From: Planococcus versutus
GTDB taxonomy: Bacteria; Bacillota; Bacilli; Bacillales_A; Planococcaceae
Assembly: GCF_001186155.3 (NCBI RefSeq)
Contig: NZ_CP016540.2
Location: 1,342,001-1,406,000, forward strand
DNA: 64,000 nucleotides
Direction: 5' to 3'
Every line of letters starts with the position of its first letter. Position 1 is the first letter of the stretch. Below the pieces are notes generated by a model. That model was not told where the DNA came from and searched no databases. It worked only from the letters and a program-made list of their open reading frames with translations. Shown in pieces: positions 51,091 through 61,009 of this stretch. The position numbers and the translations under genes are program-made.

Positions 51091-52647
51091 ATGATGAGAC
51101 TCGAAAAACAACACGACCCCCGATTAAATGCTGCATGGATTGACCACTATTTGGAAAATCGCATTCCCCTAAAAGAAATTACCTACGAAACAGAACAATT
51201 TTTTAATGAAATCAAAAAAGACTTTGCTGTCAGCAAATATACCCGTCAGAAAAAAACAATTACGCAACGGCTATGGTCACTAATAGCGGAACAATTTAAT
51301 CCTGAAGATGAATACCACTACAAAAGTAAAGTGTCTGAAAATCAATTGGTTCCTTCGTGGAAAGATCAACTTGACCGCGAGTACCGAAAATTAAAGTCAA
51401 CGATTGACGATAGCGTGAGTGTCAGTGATTTTGGTGCTATTGGAGACGGCCAAACAGATTGCAGCGCTGCTTTTAAAAAAGCATTGGCTAACGGGAATAG
51501 AGAAGTTAACATTCCGGCAGGGGTTTTTATTGTAGATGGTTTACGGTTGCCTTCATGGACTCGTCTAGTCGGAGCAGGAAAAGGACGCACCATCTTAAAG
51601 TTGCATCCAAAGGCTTCTCGAAAAAAGCGATTAATAACTAATCGTAATTATGTTGCAGGCAATCGCAATATTTCAGTTGAAAACCTTACTTTAGATTGGA
51701 ATATAGAGCGACTTGGCGATATTGAAAATACCAGTTCAGGTGGAAATTACTCTAGTTGCTTAACATATGCTAATCTTCTATACGGATGGGTTATAAATGT
51801 AGAAGCGCTAAATCCAGGTCTGCATTGCTTTGATATTACAGCGCCTCTTTATAACTATGCAGGAGATGGTTTACGAGCCAAAGGCGGCAGTCGTTTTGTG
51901 TGGCTCGATGGCGTAAATGGCTCTGGGTTTGGTGATGATGGTGTAACTACACATCATAGCGATTATGTATTTATCTCTAATTGTCATTTTAGTGACCCAA
52001 GCGGACGTTCACATGAGAAAGGTTTTTCTAATTCCAACGGATTTGAAGTAGACGATGGCTCAAGGCATGTTTGGTTAGTTAACAATTCGAGTACACGTTG
52101 TTTTGGAGGAATTGAAATTAAAGCGCATGCAGATTCCTCAGCCGCATCAGGAGTTTATATATCAGGCCATTTATCGGTACATGACAATCGCTCATTCAAT
52201 TTCCGTCATATTGGCCATCACAAAAAAGACGAACCGGAATCGCGATCTGCTTTTAATATTCGTGCGCAAAAATTGGTATCCATTGAGCCAACTGAAACAG
52301 CTCTTTACAAAAATTCGTCTCCGCGTTCATTAGTTGTGTCAGGGTATCGCAACGTCGCAATAAATCGATTTTTATTTGTTGGAGATCCAGAATATGATTA
52401 TCAACGTCAAACGGCAGTTGCTATTCAATATCGTGCTGCTTTCGTTTCGTTAACCAATGGTGTAATTGAAGGCTTTACAACGGCTGATTCAGATATCACA
52501 GTTTTTGGTGGAGAGCAAAGCGCCAATAGTGTCAGGATTCAAACGATCCTAAGTCTTGGGTCGGCCAAACAAGTAGTAATGGTTGGCAAAGAAAGTAAAC
52601 TAGTTCGCTTAAAAGATGTGCGCAGGCGAAGTCGTTATCTATTATAA
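51091..52647 (+). CDS. Right-handed beta-helix (pectate lyase superfamily) protein
   Basis: ATG 51091 (or 51094) after GAGGTGACAGG gives about 518 residues. Residues ~110-160 match the start of the pectate lyase/glycoside-hydrolase-28-like helix of tail spikes and bacterial lyases (VSVSDFGAIGDGQTDCSAAF, IPAGVFIVDGLRLPSWTRLV). Asn/Asp/His-rich turns follow (GFGDDGVTTHHSDYVFISN). The first ~100 residues are charged and helical. No signal peptide is seen. Such folds bind or cleave polysaccharides; the activity here is unknown. B. subtilis has no gene here between apt and rel. Confidence 0.75.
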   Translation: MMRLEKQHDPRLNAAWIDHYLENRIPLKEITYETEQFFNEIKKDFAVSKYTRQKKTITQRLWSLIAEQFNPEDEYHYKSKVSENQLVPSWKDQLDREYRKLKSTIDDSVSVSDFGAIGDGQTDCSAAFKKALANGNREVNIPAGVFIVDGLRLPSWTRLVGAGKGRTILKLHPKASRKKRLITNRNYVAGNRNISVENLTLDWNIERLGDIENTSSGGNYSSCLTYANLLYGWVINVEALNPGLHCFDITAPLYNYAGDGLRAKGGSRFVWLDGVNGSGFGDDGVTTHHSDYVFISNCHFSDPSGRSHEKGFSNSNGFEVDDGSRHVWLVNNSSTRCFGGIEIKAHADSSAASGVYISGHLSVHDNRSFNFRHIGHHKKDEPESRSAFNIRAQKLVSIEPTETALYKNSSPRSLVVSGYRNVAINRFLFVGDPEYDYQRQTAVAIQYRAAFVSLTNGVIEGFTTADSDITVFGGEQSANSVRIQTILSLGSAKQVVMVGKESKLVRLKDVRRRSRYLL

Positions 52648-52703
52648 ATTTGACTAAATTTCTACTGATTGCTATTTATATGTGTTTAGACCATCAACAA
52701 AGC

Positions 52704-52733
52704 TTTACAATTAGCTATATTGTTTTTTATAAT
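52704..52733 (+). promoter_or_regulatory. Promoter of rel
   Basis: TTTACA (52704-52709), an 18-bp spacer and a perfect TATAAT (52728-52733) lie 45 bases before rel. Confidence 0.75.
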
Positions 52734-52777
52734 AGATAGATATACTTTTGGAAAATTTTAAAACAAGGTGGGCAATT

Positions 52778-54970
52778 ATGTCGAAAGATCAAGTGAGAAC
52801 AGCTGAAGATGTATTCGAAATGGTTGCGTCTTATATGAATGCCGATCATGTACAAACAATAAAAAAGGCATATCAAGTTGCCTATGATGCACACATGGGA
52901 CAATTCCGGAAATCGGGAGAACCCTATATTGTGCATCCGGTTCAAGTTGCCGGGATTTTAGCCGATTTACAGATGGATCCAGCAACAGTTGCAGCAGGCT
53001 TTTTGCATGACGTAGTTGAAGATACGGAAGTTAGCCGTGAAGACATCGTCCGTGATTTTGATGAAGAAGTTGCGATGCTTGTTGATGGTGTGACAAAATT
53101 GAGCAAAATCAAGTATTTGTCAAAAGAAGAGCAACAAGCAGAAAATCACCGCAAAATGTTTGTGGCCATGGCACAAGACATTCGCGTGATTTTGATTAAA
53201 CTGGCGGATCGTCTACACAACCTTCGTACGTTAAAATACCAAACTATCGAAAAGCAACGCATTAAAGCCAATGAAACATTGGAGATTTTTGCGCCAATTG
53301 CACATCGTCTTGGGATAAATACCATCAAATGGGAATTGGAAGATACTGCATTACGTTATTTAAACCCACAACAGTATTACCGTATCGTCAATTTGATGAA
53401 AAAGAAACGAACAGAACGAGAAGAATATTTGAATAATGTCATGAATGAGGTTCGCACACAACTTGATGAAGTTGATATAAAAGCGGATCTTTTTGGTAGA
53501 CCCAAACATATTTACAGCATTTACCGAAAAATGGCGATGCAAAACAAGCAGTTTAATGAGATTTATGATTTATTAGCTGTACGGATTACTGTTGAAAGCA
53601 TTAAAGATTGCTACGCAGTATTAGGGATTATTCACTCTACATGGAAACCAATGCCAGGTCGTTTTAAAGATTACATTGCAATGCCTAAACAAAACTTATA
53701 TCAATCACTTCATACAACGGTGATTGGGCCACAAGGCGATCCGCTTGAAGTGCAAATTCGCACAGAAGAAATGCACCGCATTGCTGAATATGGTGTCGCT
53801 GCGCACTGGGCGTATAAAGAAGGCAAAGTTCTCGAAAAAACAAAAAATTCGGTTGATTCGCGTCTTTCGTGGTTCCGAGAAATTTTGGATTTCCAGAACG
53901 ACTCCGATAATGCCGAAGAGTTTATGGAGTCTTTAAAATACGATTTGTTTTCAGATATGGTTTACGTTTTTTCACCAAAAGGCGATGTAATCGAAATGCC
54001 TGCTGGTTCGTGTCCCATTGATTTTGCGTATCGCGTTCACTCAGAAATTGGCAACAAAACCATAGGTGCTAAAGTCAATGGCAAAATGGCACCACTGGAT
54101 ACGGAATTGCATACGGGAGATATTGTTGAAATTCTGACTTCTAAGCAATCATTTGGTCCAAGTCGCGATTGGCTAAAAATCGCCAAATCAACACAAACGA
54201 AAAACAAGATCAAGCAATTTTTCAAAAAACAACTGCGTGAAGACAATGTTGTTAAAGGTCGAGAATTGATTGAAAAAGAAATTAAAAATCAAGACTTTGT
54301 AATAAAAGAAGTTTTAACGAATGAAAACATTAAACGTGTATGTGAAAAATTTAATTTTGCAGGCGAAGATGACATGTATGCGGCTGTTGGATTTAACGGC
54401 ATTACTGCTCAACAAGTCGTTAATCGGTTGGCTGAAAAAATGCGAAAAAAACGTGAGCAAGAAGAGGCAATCGAGAAAATTACCGTTGAAATGAAATCAG
54501 CTGTACCGAAAAAGCAAACCGATTCAGGTGTCATTGTTAGAGGAATCGACAACATGATGATTCGCTTATCAAAATGCTGCAATCCGGTACCAGGCGATGA
54601 CATCATTGGGTTTATTACAAAAGGACGTGGCGTTTCTGTTCATCGTACCGACTGTCCGAATATCCACTCTGAAGACAACGACCGACTGATTCCAGTAGAA
54701 TGGGAAAATGCAGGAACTCCTGATAACAAGTCCTATCAAATCGATATCGAAGTGCAAGCATACGACCGCACAGGATTGATCAACGAAGTAATGCATTTGG
54801 TTAGTGAAACCAAAACGACAATTACTGCAGTTAGTGCGCGGGCAGATAAAGACAAAATTGCCACGATCAATTTGTCCATTATGATTCCACACATTTCGCA
54901 TTTTAACCGTGTCGTAGAACGCATTAAATCGATTCCAGATGTTTACTCGGTTACGCGTGTAACGAACTAA
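52778..54970 (+). CDS. rel: Bifunctional (p)ppGpp synthetase/hydrolase Rel
   Basis: ATG 52778 after AAGGTGGG gives 730 residues; an ATG at 52748 lacks a ribosome site. The HD hydrolase domain is intact ([23 protein letters not shown]). The synthetase domain has [13 protein letters not shown] and [14 protein letters not shown] ([14 protein letters not shown]), zinc-finger ([13 protein letters not shown]) and ACT domains follow. It makes and degrades the stringent-response alarmone. Confidence 0.97.
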   Translation: MSKDQVRTAEDVFEMVASYMNADHVQTIKKAYQVAYDAHMGQFRKSGEPYIVHPVQVAGILADLQMDPATVAAGFLHDVVEDTEVSREDIVRDFDEEVAMLVDGVTKLSKIKYLSKEEQQAENHRKMFVAMAQDIRVILIKLADRLHNLRTLKYQTIEKQRIKANETLEIFAPIAHRLGINTIKWELEDTALRYLNPQQYYRIVNLMKKKRTEREEYLNNVMNEVRTQLDEVDIKADLFGRPKHIYSIYRKMAMQNKQFNEIYDLLAVRITVESIKDCYAVLGIIHSTWKPMPGRFKDYIAMPKQNLYQSLHTTVIGPQGDPLEVQIRTEEMHRIAEYGVAAHWAYKEGKVLEKTKNSVDSRLSWFREILDFQNDSDNAEEFMESLKYDLFSDMVYVFSPKGDVIEMPAGSCPIDFAYRVHSEIGNKTIGAKVNGKMAPLDTELHTGDIVEILTSKQSFGPSRDWLKIAKSTQTKNKIKQFFKKQLREDNVVKGRELIEKEIKNQDFVIKEVLTNENIKRVCEKFNFAGEDDMYAAVGFNGITAQQVVNRLAEKMRKKREQEEAIEKITVEMKSAVPKKQTDSGVIVRGIDNMMIRLSKCCNPVPGDDIIGFITKGRGVSVHRTDCPNIHSEDNDRLIPVEWENAGTPDNKSYQIDIEVQAYDRTGLINEVMHLVSETKTTITAVSARADKDKIATINLSIMIPHISHFNRVVERIKSIPDVYSVTRVTN

Positions 54971-54979
54971 GGAGGCCAC

Positions 54980-55420
54980 ATGAGAGTTATCTTGCAACGC
55001 TCTAAAAAAGCATCCGTCACAGTCGATGAGAACATTACTGGCGCTATTGGCTCAGGCTATGTGTTACTTGTTGGTATCACTCATGAAGACACAGAAAAAG
55101 ACGCAACATATTTAGCGCGTAAAATTGCGCAAATGCGTTTGTTCGAAGACGAAGAAGGAAAGATGAACCGCTCGATTTTAGATCGAGGTGGAGACATCTT
55201 ATCAATATCTCAATTTACGTTGTATGGTGATGTTAAAAAAGGAAGACGTCCAAGTTTTATCGAAGCGGCTCGACCAGACGTAGCTGAACCGCTGTGGCAC
55301 TCTTTTAACGAAGCGTTGCGAAGTCATGGTCTCAAAGTTGAAACCGGTGTGTTCGGCGCTATGATGGACGTCCAATTGGTCAATGATGGCCCCGTAACAA
55401 TTTTAGTAGAGTCTCAATAG
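54980..55420 (+). CDS. dtd: D-aminoacyl-tRNA deacylase
   Basis: A 146-residue enzyme that removes D-amino acids (and glycine from tRNA-Ala) from mischarged tRNA. The cross-subunit Gly-cisPro motif is NDGPVTI and the SQFTLYGD motif is present. It lies ten bases after rel behind AAGGAGG. Confidence 0.97.
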   Translation: MRVILQRSKKASVTVDENITGAIGSGYVLLVGITHEDTEKDATYLARKIAQMRLFEDEEGKMNRSILDRGGDILSISQFTLYGDVKKGRRPSFIEAARPDVAEPLWHSFNEALRSHGLKVETGVFGAMMDVQLVNDGPVTILVESQ

Positions 55421-55430
55421 AACGTGGAGA

Positions 55431-55466
55431 AGAAGTACAGGCAAATTAGCTTGTGCTTCTTTTTGT
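55431..55466 (+). terminator. Intrinsic terminator after dtd
   Basis: AGAAGTACA pairs with TGTGCTTCT (one G-U) and a T run follows. Confidence 0.8.
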
Positions 55467-55494
55467 TTTGTCTGCTTGAACATATTTATGAGCG

Positions 55495-55594
55495 TTATGC
55501 ACGTTCAGGAAAAAATACGCACGTTCGTGACCGGATACGCACGTTCAACGAGAAATATGCACGTTCAACGGAAAATACGCACAAAAGCCCAAAT
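55495..55594. repeat. Five-unit 20-bp tandem repeat
   Basis: Units start at 55495, 55515, 55535, 55555 and 55575, exactly 20 bases apart. The shared core is ATACGCACGTTC with variation after it; the last unit keeps only the first half. A further GCACAT appears just beyond. It lies between convergent dtd and the amidase gene and shows no coding sense. There are no unique spacers, so it is not a CRISPR array. Confidence 0.85.
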
Positions 55595-55601
55595 TGCACA
55601 T

Positions 55602-55632
55602 AAAAAAGCACGGAGAAAAGTTCTCCATGCTG
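55602..55632 (-). terminator. Terminator of the amidase gene (minus strand)
   Basis: On the minus strand AGCATGGAGAA pairs with TTCTCCGTGCT (one G-U) around CTT and runs into six T. Confidence 0.88.
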
Positions 55633-55636
55633 ATTT

Positions 55637-57205
55637 TTAGTCGCTTAATTTTTCATCAAAATAATTGATTATACCGGTATAAAGACCGAGTGCCGCTTGT
55701 TCGCGAAATTGATTGCTTGTCAAAATGCGTTCTTCATTGAAGTTGCTGAGAAAGCCAAGTTCGACAAGGACAGCAGGCTGTTTGTTTTCGCGAAGCACTA
55801 AGTAATTGCCATGTTGAACGCCGCGATCACTTAAAGTCAACTTGCGATTTAGCTCTGAATTGAGGTGTTCTGCCAATTCTTTTTGAAAATCGTGTTGATA
55901 ATAAGAAGTAAATCCTGACACGGAGCTATCATCTGTAGCATCATAATGAATGCTAATGAACGCATCTGCGCTTGCTTGGTGGCTACTGGCAACACGTTTG
56001 CGAAGATCAACGTATGTATCAGATTGACGCGTCATGACCACTTCAGCTCCTGCTGCGTTCAAATGCTGAGACAAAATTTCTGCAGTTTTTAACGTCAACT
56101 CTTTTTCCAACGTTTTTCGAACGCCTACCGTACCGCCATCGTTACCGCCATGACCTGGGTCAAGGACAATTGTTACCCCGTTTAAGGTGCCTTTTTTACG
56201 TTCTGGCTGGTCGGTTTGTTGTTTTTCAGAAATGGTTTCTTCTGTAGAAACAACCCACTCTGCAACAAACGCTGTTTGGCCATCCGGCAATGAAACTTGA
56301 TACCAATCGTTTTGTTTTTTAGTGACCGCTAATTTATCTCCAGCATCTGCACGGCTAACAACTTCAGAAGCAGTAGAAGCCATACTTCGAAGATTTGTGC
56401 CATCTGTTAAAATAGTGACCGATTTTTTCGCTTCACTTGTTACCGTTTCTGCTGTTAGATCAGACAGTTGGCCGTGAAATGAATAAACCCAGCCTTGTTT
56501 GCCTTTAGTCAATTCGATTTCTACCCAATTGCCTTCCATGGATAAGACAGGAAAGACTTGACCTTTAGTGACTGTGTCTTGAATTTTGGAGCGAAGATCT
56601 GGTTTTGAGCGAACATTCAATGCATTCACAGCAACTTCAAAAGATGAAACTTTAGAAATTGCCGTTTGCTGTTGGTCTTTTTTATCGGCAGTTGATTGAT
56701 CTTTTTTTGGAGACGTTTCGGCAAAATTGATGTATTGCTTTGATACAAATCCACGAGTGTTACGAAAATCAATTTCAATCCAATCACCTGCGACTCGGAC
56801 AACCTGTGCTTCGTCACCAGCGCTCATTTTCGTCAAAACGGCTGCTGATAAATCGGGTTGTGCACGAACATTTAAACCATTCACAGATGAAATAGCGGTT
56901 TCGCCACTAGATTTTTGTTCTTCACCTGTTGCAGTTGTCAACCAAGAAGCAATCCAGCCTTCTTTGCCGTCTATCCGTACTTCAAGCCACTCACCTTTTG
57001 TGGAAATTACAGTGGCGATTTGTCCTTGTTTCAAGTCATCCGTCACAGCATAAGAAAGTCCTGGACCTGAGCGGACATTAACAGTTGTACCCGAAATTTC
57101 AACGCTATCGGTATCAGCCAGTACATGATTGCTATAGAACAATGGGGTGTTGTTGGCGATCAGTAAAAAAAATAAAATAAATGCGGTAAATCCTTTGTAT
57201 TTCAT
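55637..57205 (-). CDS. N-acetylmuramoyl-L-alanine amidase with SH3b repeats (YrvJ-like)
   Basis: ATG 57205 after AGGAGGTATTGC gives 522 residues. A signal peptide (MKYKGFTAFILFFLLIANN...) is followed by four SH3b wall-binding domains (TTVNVRSGPG, NGLNVRAQPD, NALNVRSKPD, DGTNLRSMAS). The C-terminal Amidase_3 domain carries the zinc ligands in VLDPGHGGNDGG, KELTLKTAEIL and ISIHYDATDD and the catalytic VELGFLSN. It cleaves the stem peptide from glycan in the cell wall. B. subtilis yrvJ lies at the same place. Confidence 0.95.
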   Translation of the reverse strand: MKYKGFTAFILFFLLIANNTPLFYSNHVLADTDSVEISGTTVNVRSGPGLSYAVTDDLKQGQIATVISTKGEWLEVRIDGKEGWIASWLTTATGEEQKSSGETAISSVNGLNVRAQPDLSAAVLTKMSAGDEAQVVRVAGDWIEIDFRNTRGFVSKQYINFAETSPKKDQSTADKKDQQQTAISKVSSFEVAVNALNVRSKPDLRSKIQDTVTKGQVFPVLSMEGNWVEIELTKGKQGWVYSFHGQLSDLTAETVTSEAKKSVTILTDGTNLRSMASTASEVVSRADAGDKLAVTKKQNDWYQVSLPDGQTAFVAEWVVSTEETISEKQQTDQPERKKGTLNGVTIVLDPGHGGNDGGTVGVRKTLEKELTLKTAEILSQHLNAAGAEVVMTRQSDTYVDLRKRVASSHQASADAFISIHYDATDDSSVSGFTSYYQHDFQKELAEHLNSELNRKLTLSDRGVQHGNYLVLRENKQPAVLVELGFLSNFNEERILTSNQFREQAALGLYTGIINYFDEKLSD

Positions 57206-57270
57206 GCAATACCTCCTATAAAAACTACTCTTCCATAGTATCAAATATTCTACTGTTTGTGTCAAAAAGG

Positions 57271-57299
57271 TTGACAAGCTTTCATGTAGTTATTAAGAT
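57271..57299 (+). promoter_or_regulatory. Promoter of the hisS-aspS transcript
   Basis: A perfect TTGACA (57271-57276), 17-bp spacer and TAAGAT (57294-57299) lie before the T-box leader. Confidence 0.8.
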
Positions 57300-57324
57300 T
57301 GATTTATTATCTTTATATATTTGC

Positions 57325-57582
57325 TGATGACGAAGAAAGTAATTGCAAAATTGAACTGAAAAGAGAGGGAAAGTCTCGGGCTGTAAACTTTCCTACAGAC
57401 ACTTGCGATGAATAACACTTTTGAGGCTTTTTTCTGAAAAGCATTTGCTGCTTAATAGGAAAAAACGGAACCGGCCGTTACCCGGAATGAGAGGGTGCAT
57501 TTTTTGCATCAACTAGGGTGGAACCGCGGAAGCTAATACAAGCTCTCGTCCCTTGCGTAAAGCAAGGGGCGGGAGCTTTTTT
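57325..57582 (+). ncRNA. T-box leader of hisS-aspS with overlapping Asp/His specifier
   Basis: The T-box AGGGTGGAACCGCG lies at 57515-57528. The terminator arms are AGCTC-CG-CCCTTGC and GCAAGGG-CG-GAGCT with six T (57540-57582). Near the base of stem I the sequence reads GACAC (57398-57402), which holds GAC (Asp) and, two bases later, CAC (His). The downstream operon encodes exactly HisRS and AspRS. An AGTA motif of stem I is at 57345-57352. Dual reading by both tRNAs is a plausible, family-consistent inference. Confidence 0.93.
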
Positions 57583-57609
57583 GTATGGAAAAAATAAAGG
57601 AGTGAAGAG

Positions 57610-58926
57610 ATGATGAACATTCAAGCGCCACGTGGCACATACGATGTGCTGCCAGACCAATCCGCCAAATGGCAAGAAGTCGAACAAAAAATAAACAACT
57701 TATGTCGACTTTACCAATACAAAGAAATCCGTACTCCTATTTTCGAACACACAGAATTATTCCAACGTGGTGTCGGTGACACGACAGATATTGTTCAAAA
57801 AGAAATGTATACATTCCAAGATCGTGGCAACCGTTCATTAACGTTGCGCCCCGAAGGCACGGCTTCAGTCGTTCGTTCTTATGTAGAAAATAAATTATTT
57901 GGTATGCCGGATCAGCCCGTAAAACTATTCTATACAGGCCCTATGTTCCGCTACGAGCGTCCACAAGCTGGTCGCACACGTCAGTTTGTGCAATTTGGTG
58001 TGGAAGCAATTGGTTCAAAAGATCCAGCAATTGATGCAGAAGTGATTTCACTCGCAATGGAAGTTTATCGTTCAGTTGGTCTCAAACAATTGCGTTTAGT
58101 CATCAACTCACTCGGTGATACAGAAAGTCGAGTAGCTCACAAAAAAGCTTTGATCCATCATTTTCAACCAAGTATTAATGAATTCTGTAGCGATTGCCAG
58201 ATACGCTTAGAAAAAAACCCTTTACGTATTCTAGATTGCAAAGTAGATCGTGACCACCCGTTGATGGCAACTGCTCCTTCACTAGCAGACTATTTAAACA
58301 CAGAATCACAAGCTTATTTTGATAAAGTGCAAGCTTATCTTTCGAGCATGGACATTGAATTTGTTGTCGATCCGAATTTAGTGCGCGGACTTGATTATTA
58401 TAACCACACTGCTTTTGAAATTATGAGCGACGCTGAAGGTTTTGGCGCAATCACTACGTTAGCTGGTGGAGGGCGTTATAACGGTCTTGTTGAAGACCTT
58501 GGTGGACCTGAATCACCAGGAATTGGTTTTGCAATGAGTATCGAGCGGTTGTTATTAGCGCTTGAAATGGAAAAAATCGAAATTGGCCAATCAAACAATT
58601 TGGAAGTATATGTTGTGGCAATGGACGAAAAGACAAAGAAAAAGGCCTTTTCAGTCGTTCGCGATTTGCGCATGAACGGCATCTCTGCGGATATGGATTT
58701 TACGGATCGTAAAGTAAAAGCACAAATGAAATCGGCTGATCGTAAGGGAGCTGGTTTTGTTATTGTTATTGGCGAAACAGAACTGGAAAGCGGCAAAATC
58801 GCATTAAAAGAAATGGCGACGGGCGAACAGCAAGAAGTGGCATTCGAAGAAATCGCTACAGCCATATTGAAAAAGAAATCACTGGGGAATAGACATGTCA
58901 AGAACGCATTATTGTGGGGAAGTTAA
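57610..58926 (+). CDS. hisS: Histidine--tRNA ligase
   Basis: A 438-residue class II synthetase (start ATG 57610 or 57613 after GGAGTGAAGAG). Motif 1 lies in [12 protein letters not shown], motif 2 in [15 protein letters not shown], the histidine A motif in [14 protein letters not shown] and motif 3 in [15 protein letters not shown]. The anticodon domain begins [10 protein letters not shown]. The frame runs 32 bases into aspS, making the C-terminus about 14 residues longer than usual. Confidence 0.97.
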   Translation: MMNIQAPRGTYDVLPDQSAKWQEVEQKINNLCRLYQYKEIRTPIFEHTELFQRGVGDTTDIVQKEMYTFQDRGNRSLTLRPEGTASVVRSYVENKLFGMPDQPVKLFYTGPMFRYERPQAGRTRQFVQFGVEAIGSKDPAIDAEVISLAMEVYRSVGLKQLRLVINSLGDTESRVAHKKALIHHFQPSINEFCSDCQIRLEKNPLRILDCKVDRDHPLMATAPSLADYLNTESQAYFDKVQAYLSSMDIEFVVDPNLVRGLDYYNHTAFEIMSDAEGFGAITTLAGGGRYNGLVEDLGGPESPGIGFAMSIERLLLALEMEKIEIGQSNNLEVYVVAMDEKTKKKAFSVVRDLRMNGISADMDFTDRKVKAQMKSADRKGAGFVIVIGETELESGKIALKEMATGEQQEVAFEEIATAILKKKSLGNRHVKNALLWGS

Positions 58927-60679
58927 TGAACTGGTTATTGGACAACGTGTTACATTAAAAGGATGGGTGCAAAAACGTCGTGACTTAGGCGGATTAATCT
59001 TTGTTGATGTTCGTGACCGTTCTGGAATTGTTCAAGTTGTGTTTAATCCTGAAATTTCAACAGCCGCCGCTGCTATTGGCGAAACGCTTCGCAATGAATT
59101 TGTGATTCATATCGATGGATTGGTTGTCGAACGAGCACATGGCCAAATCAACGCAACGATGAAAACCGGTAAAATTGAAGTGCAAGTTGATCACGCTGCA
59201 ATCATTAATGCTGCCAAAAACCCACCTTTCGCAATCGAAGACAATATGGAAGTCAGTGAAGATTTACGATTGAAATACCGTTATCTAGACTTGCGTCGTC
59301 CATCGATGTACGAAACGTTCAAAATGCGTTCAGATGTTACCAAATCAATCCGCCGCTTCTTAGACGAAGAAGGGTTTATTGAAGTAGAAACACCAATTCT
59401 GACAAAGTCGACTCCTGAAGGCGCACGTGATTATTTAGTGCCAAGTCGTGTTCACGATGGTGAATTTTATGCATTACCTCAATCTCCTCAATTGTTTAAA
59501 CAAATGTTGATGGTTTCTGGATTTGATAAATATTACCAGATTGCACGTTGTTTCCGCGACGAGGATCTTCGTGCAGACCGTCAGCCAGAGTTTACGCAAA
59601 TTGATATAGAAATGAGCTTTCAAACGATGGAAGGTATTATCGATTTGAACGAACGATTAATGGGTCAAATGATGAAAGATGTGAAAAAAATCGATATCGA
59701 ACCTACTTTTCAGCGTATGAGTTATACAGAAGCGATAGATCGTTATGGCTCAGATAAACCAGATGTTCGCTTTGGTTTGGAACTGGTGAACGTTTCAGAT
59801 CTAGTAGAAGATTCAGCATTTAAAGTGTTTACTGGCGCAATCGAAAACGGTGGTCAAGTAAAAATGATCAATGTTAAGGGTCAAGCTGCTAATTATTCAC
59901 GCAAAGATATTGATGCACTAGGCGCATTTGCCGCGGTTTATGGAGCAAAAGGACTTGCATGGCTGAAAGTTGAAGAAGAAGGCATAAAAGGCCCGATTGC
60001 TAAATTTTTTGAAGGCGAAGTAGCAACAGCTTTAACAAAACGAGCTCAAGCAGAAGAGGGCGACTTGTTATTGTTTGTGGCAGACAAAAAAACGGTAGTA
60101 GCAGACGCACTAGGCGCACTGCGGTTGAAGTTTGGAAAAGAGCTTGGCTTGATTGACAACTCGGTTTATAAATTCCTGTGGATTACAGACTGGCCACTAC
60201 TCGAGTATGATGAAAAAGATGGTCGTTACTATGCAGCTCACCATCCATTTACAATGCCGTTTGAAGAAGATTTAGAAAAACTTACTACCGAGCCACAAAA
60301 CGTTCGTGCACAAGCATATGACTTGGTATTAAATGGTTACGAGCTTGGTGGAGGGTCTTCTCGTATTTATCGTCGTGAAATTCAAGAGAAAATGTTCGAA
60401 GTTCTCGGCTTTAGTAAAGAAGAAGCGAACCAACAATTTGGGTTCTTAATGGAAGCATTTGAGTACGGAACCCCTCCTCATGGAGGCATCGCGTTTGGTT
60501 TAGACCGTCTTGTCATGTTACTTGCAGGTCGTACGAATTTACGTGATACCATCGCTTTTCCGAAAACGGCTAGTGCAAGTGACTTATTAACAGCTGCGCC
60601 AAGTCCTGTTTCTAGTTCACAACTTGAGGAATTGAGCCTATCGTTGAACATTCAGAATAATAAAAAAGTATCAGAGTAA
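58895..60679 (+). CDS. aspS: Aspartate--tRNA ligase
   Basis: A 594-residue class II synthetase of bacterial type. The OB-fold anticodon domain is at the N-terminus ([20 protein letters not shown]). Motif 2 lies in [21 protein letters not shown] insertion domain follows, and motif 3 is [15 protein letters not shown]. It starts inside hisS (32-bp overlap) behind TGGGGAATAG, so it depends on the same T-box transcript. Confidence 0.97.
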   Translation: MSRTHYCGEVNELVIGQRVTLKGWVQKRRDLGGLIFVDVRDRSGIVQVVFNPEISTAAAAIGETLRNEFVIHIDGLVVERAHGQINATMKTGKIEVQVDHAAIINAAKNPPFAIEDNMEVSEDLRLKYRYLDLRRPSMYETFKMRSDVTKSIRRFLDEEGFIEVETPILTKSTPEGARDYLVPSRVHDGEFYALPQSPQLFKQMLMVSGFDKYYQIARCFRDEDLRADRQPEFTQIDIEMSFQTMEGIIDLNERLMGQMMKDVKKIDIEPTFQRMSYTEAIDRYGSDKPDVRFGLELVNVSDLVEDSAFKVFTGAIENGGQVKMINVKGQAANYSRKDIDALGAFAAVYGAKGLAWLKVEEEGIKGPIAKFFEGEVATALTKRAQAEEGDLLLFVADKKTVVADALGALRLKFGKELGLIDNSVYKFLWITDWPLLEYDEKDGRYYAAHHPFTMPFEEDLEKLTTEPQNVRAQAYDLVLNGYELGGGSSRIYRREIQEKMFEVLGFSKEEANQQFGFLMEAFEYGTPPHGGIAFGLDRLVMLLAGRTNLRDTIAFPKTASASDLLTAAPSPVSSSQLEELSLSLNIQNNKKVSE

Positions 60680-60684
60680 AAAGC

Positions 60685-60713
60685 TTGTTTAAATAAAAAA
60701 GGTGTGCTAACAT
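60685..60713 (+). promoter_or_regulatory. Promoter of the 6S RNA gene
   Basis: TTGTTT (60685-60690), a 17-bp spacer ending TGC and TAACAT (60708-60713) form an extended -10 promoter ending just before the RNA. Confidence 0.65.
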
Positions 60714-60718
60714 AAGTT

Positions 60719-60912
60719 TATAGAGAATCCTGATGTGTTCGTTTTAAGCAATTCGATTTTGACCCAACATTATGTCGTCGGGAGATTGAATTTTACCATG
60801 GCTAACATGCCTTAACGGGAAGTTATAAGTGGTAAAGAGATCACCCACCTGCTTTCAGCGGGTTCAAACGATGCGCAACAACAAAGACGGCACGATTGGG
60901 ATTCTTAATTAA
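60719..60912 (+). ncRNA. ssrS: 6S RNA (BsrA/SsrS type)
   Basis: The region between aspS and tcdA has no open frame. In B. subtilis 6S-1 RNA (bsrA) lies between aspS and yrvM, the same neighbours. The ends close as GAATCC with GGATTC. The conserved phrases TCCTGATGTG near the 5' end and ACGGGAAGTT in the 3' half resemble B. subtilis 6S-1 RNA as I recall it. 6S RNA mimics an open promoter and holds sigma-A RNA polymerase in stationary phase. The ends are approximate. Confidence 0.85.
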
Positions 60913-60923
60913 AAAATCATTTT

Positions 60924-60958
60924 TATCCCTTAGACAATTTATTGTTTAAGGGATTTTT
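60924..60958 (+). terminator. Terminator after 6S RNA
   Basis: ATCCCTTAGACAA pairs with TTGTTTAAGGGAT (one mismatch) around TTTA and is followed by five T. Confidence 0.85.
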
Positions 60959-60970
60959 AACGTGTATAAT
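60942..60970 (+). promoter_or_regulatory. tcdA promoter overlapping the 6S RNA terminator
   Basis: TTGTTT (60942-60947), a 17-bp spacer and TATAAT (60965-60970). The -35 lies within the 3' arm of the terminator. Confidence 0.65.
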
Positions 60971-61009
60971 TCCTATTATGCGTATCTACTTTGAAAGGCA
61001 GTGGCTTTA

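Noticed and set aside
55495..55594. Possible CRISPR array
   Set aside because: Units are 20 bp and contiguous, with no unique spacers and no cas genes nearby.
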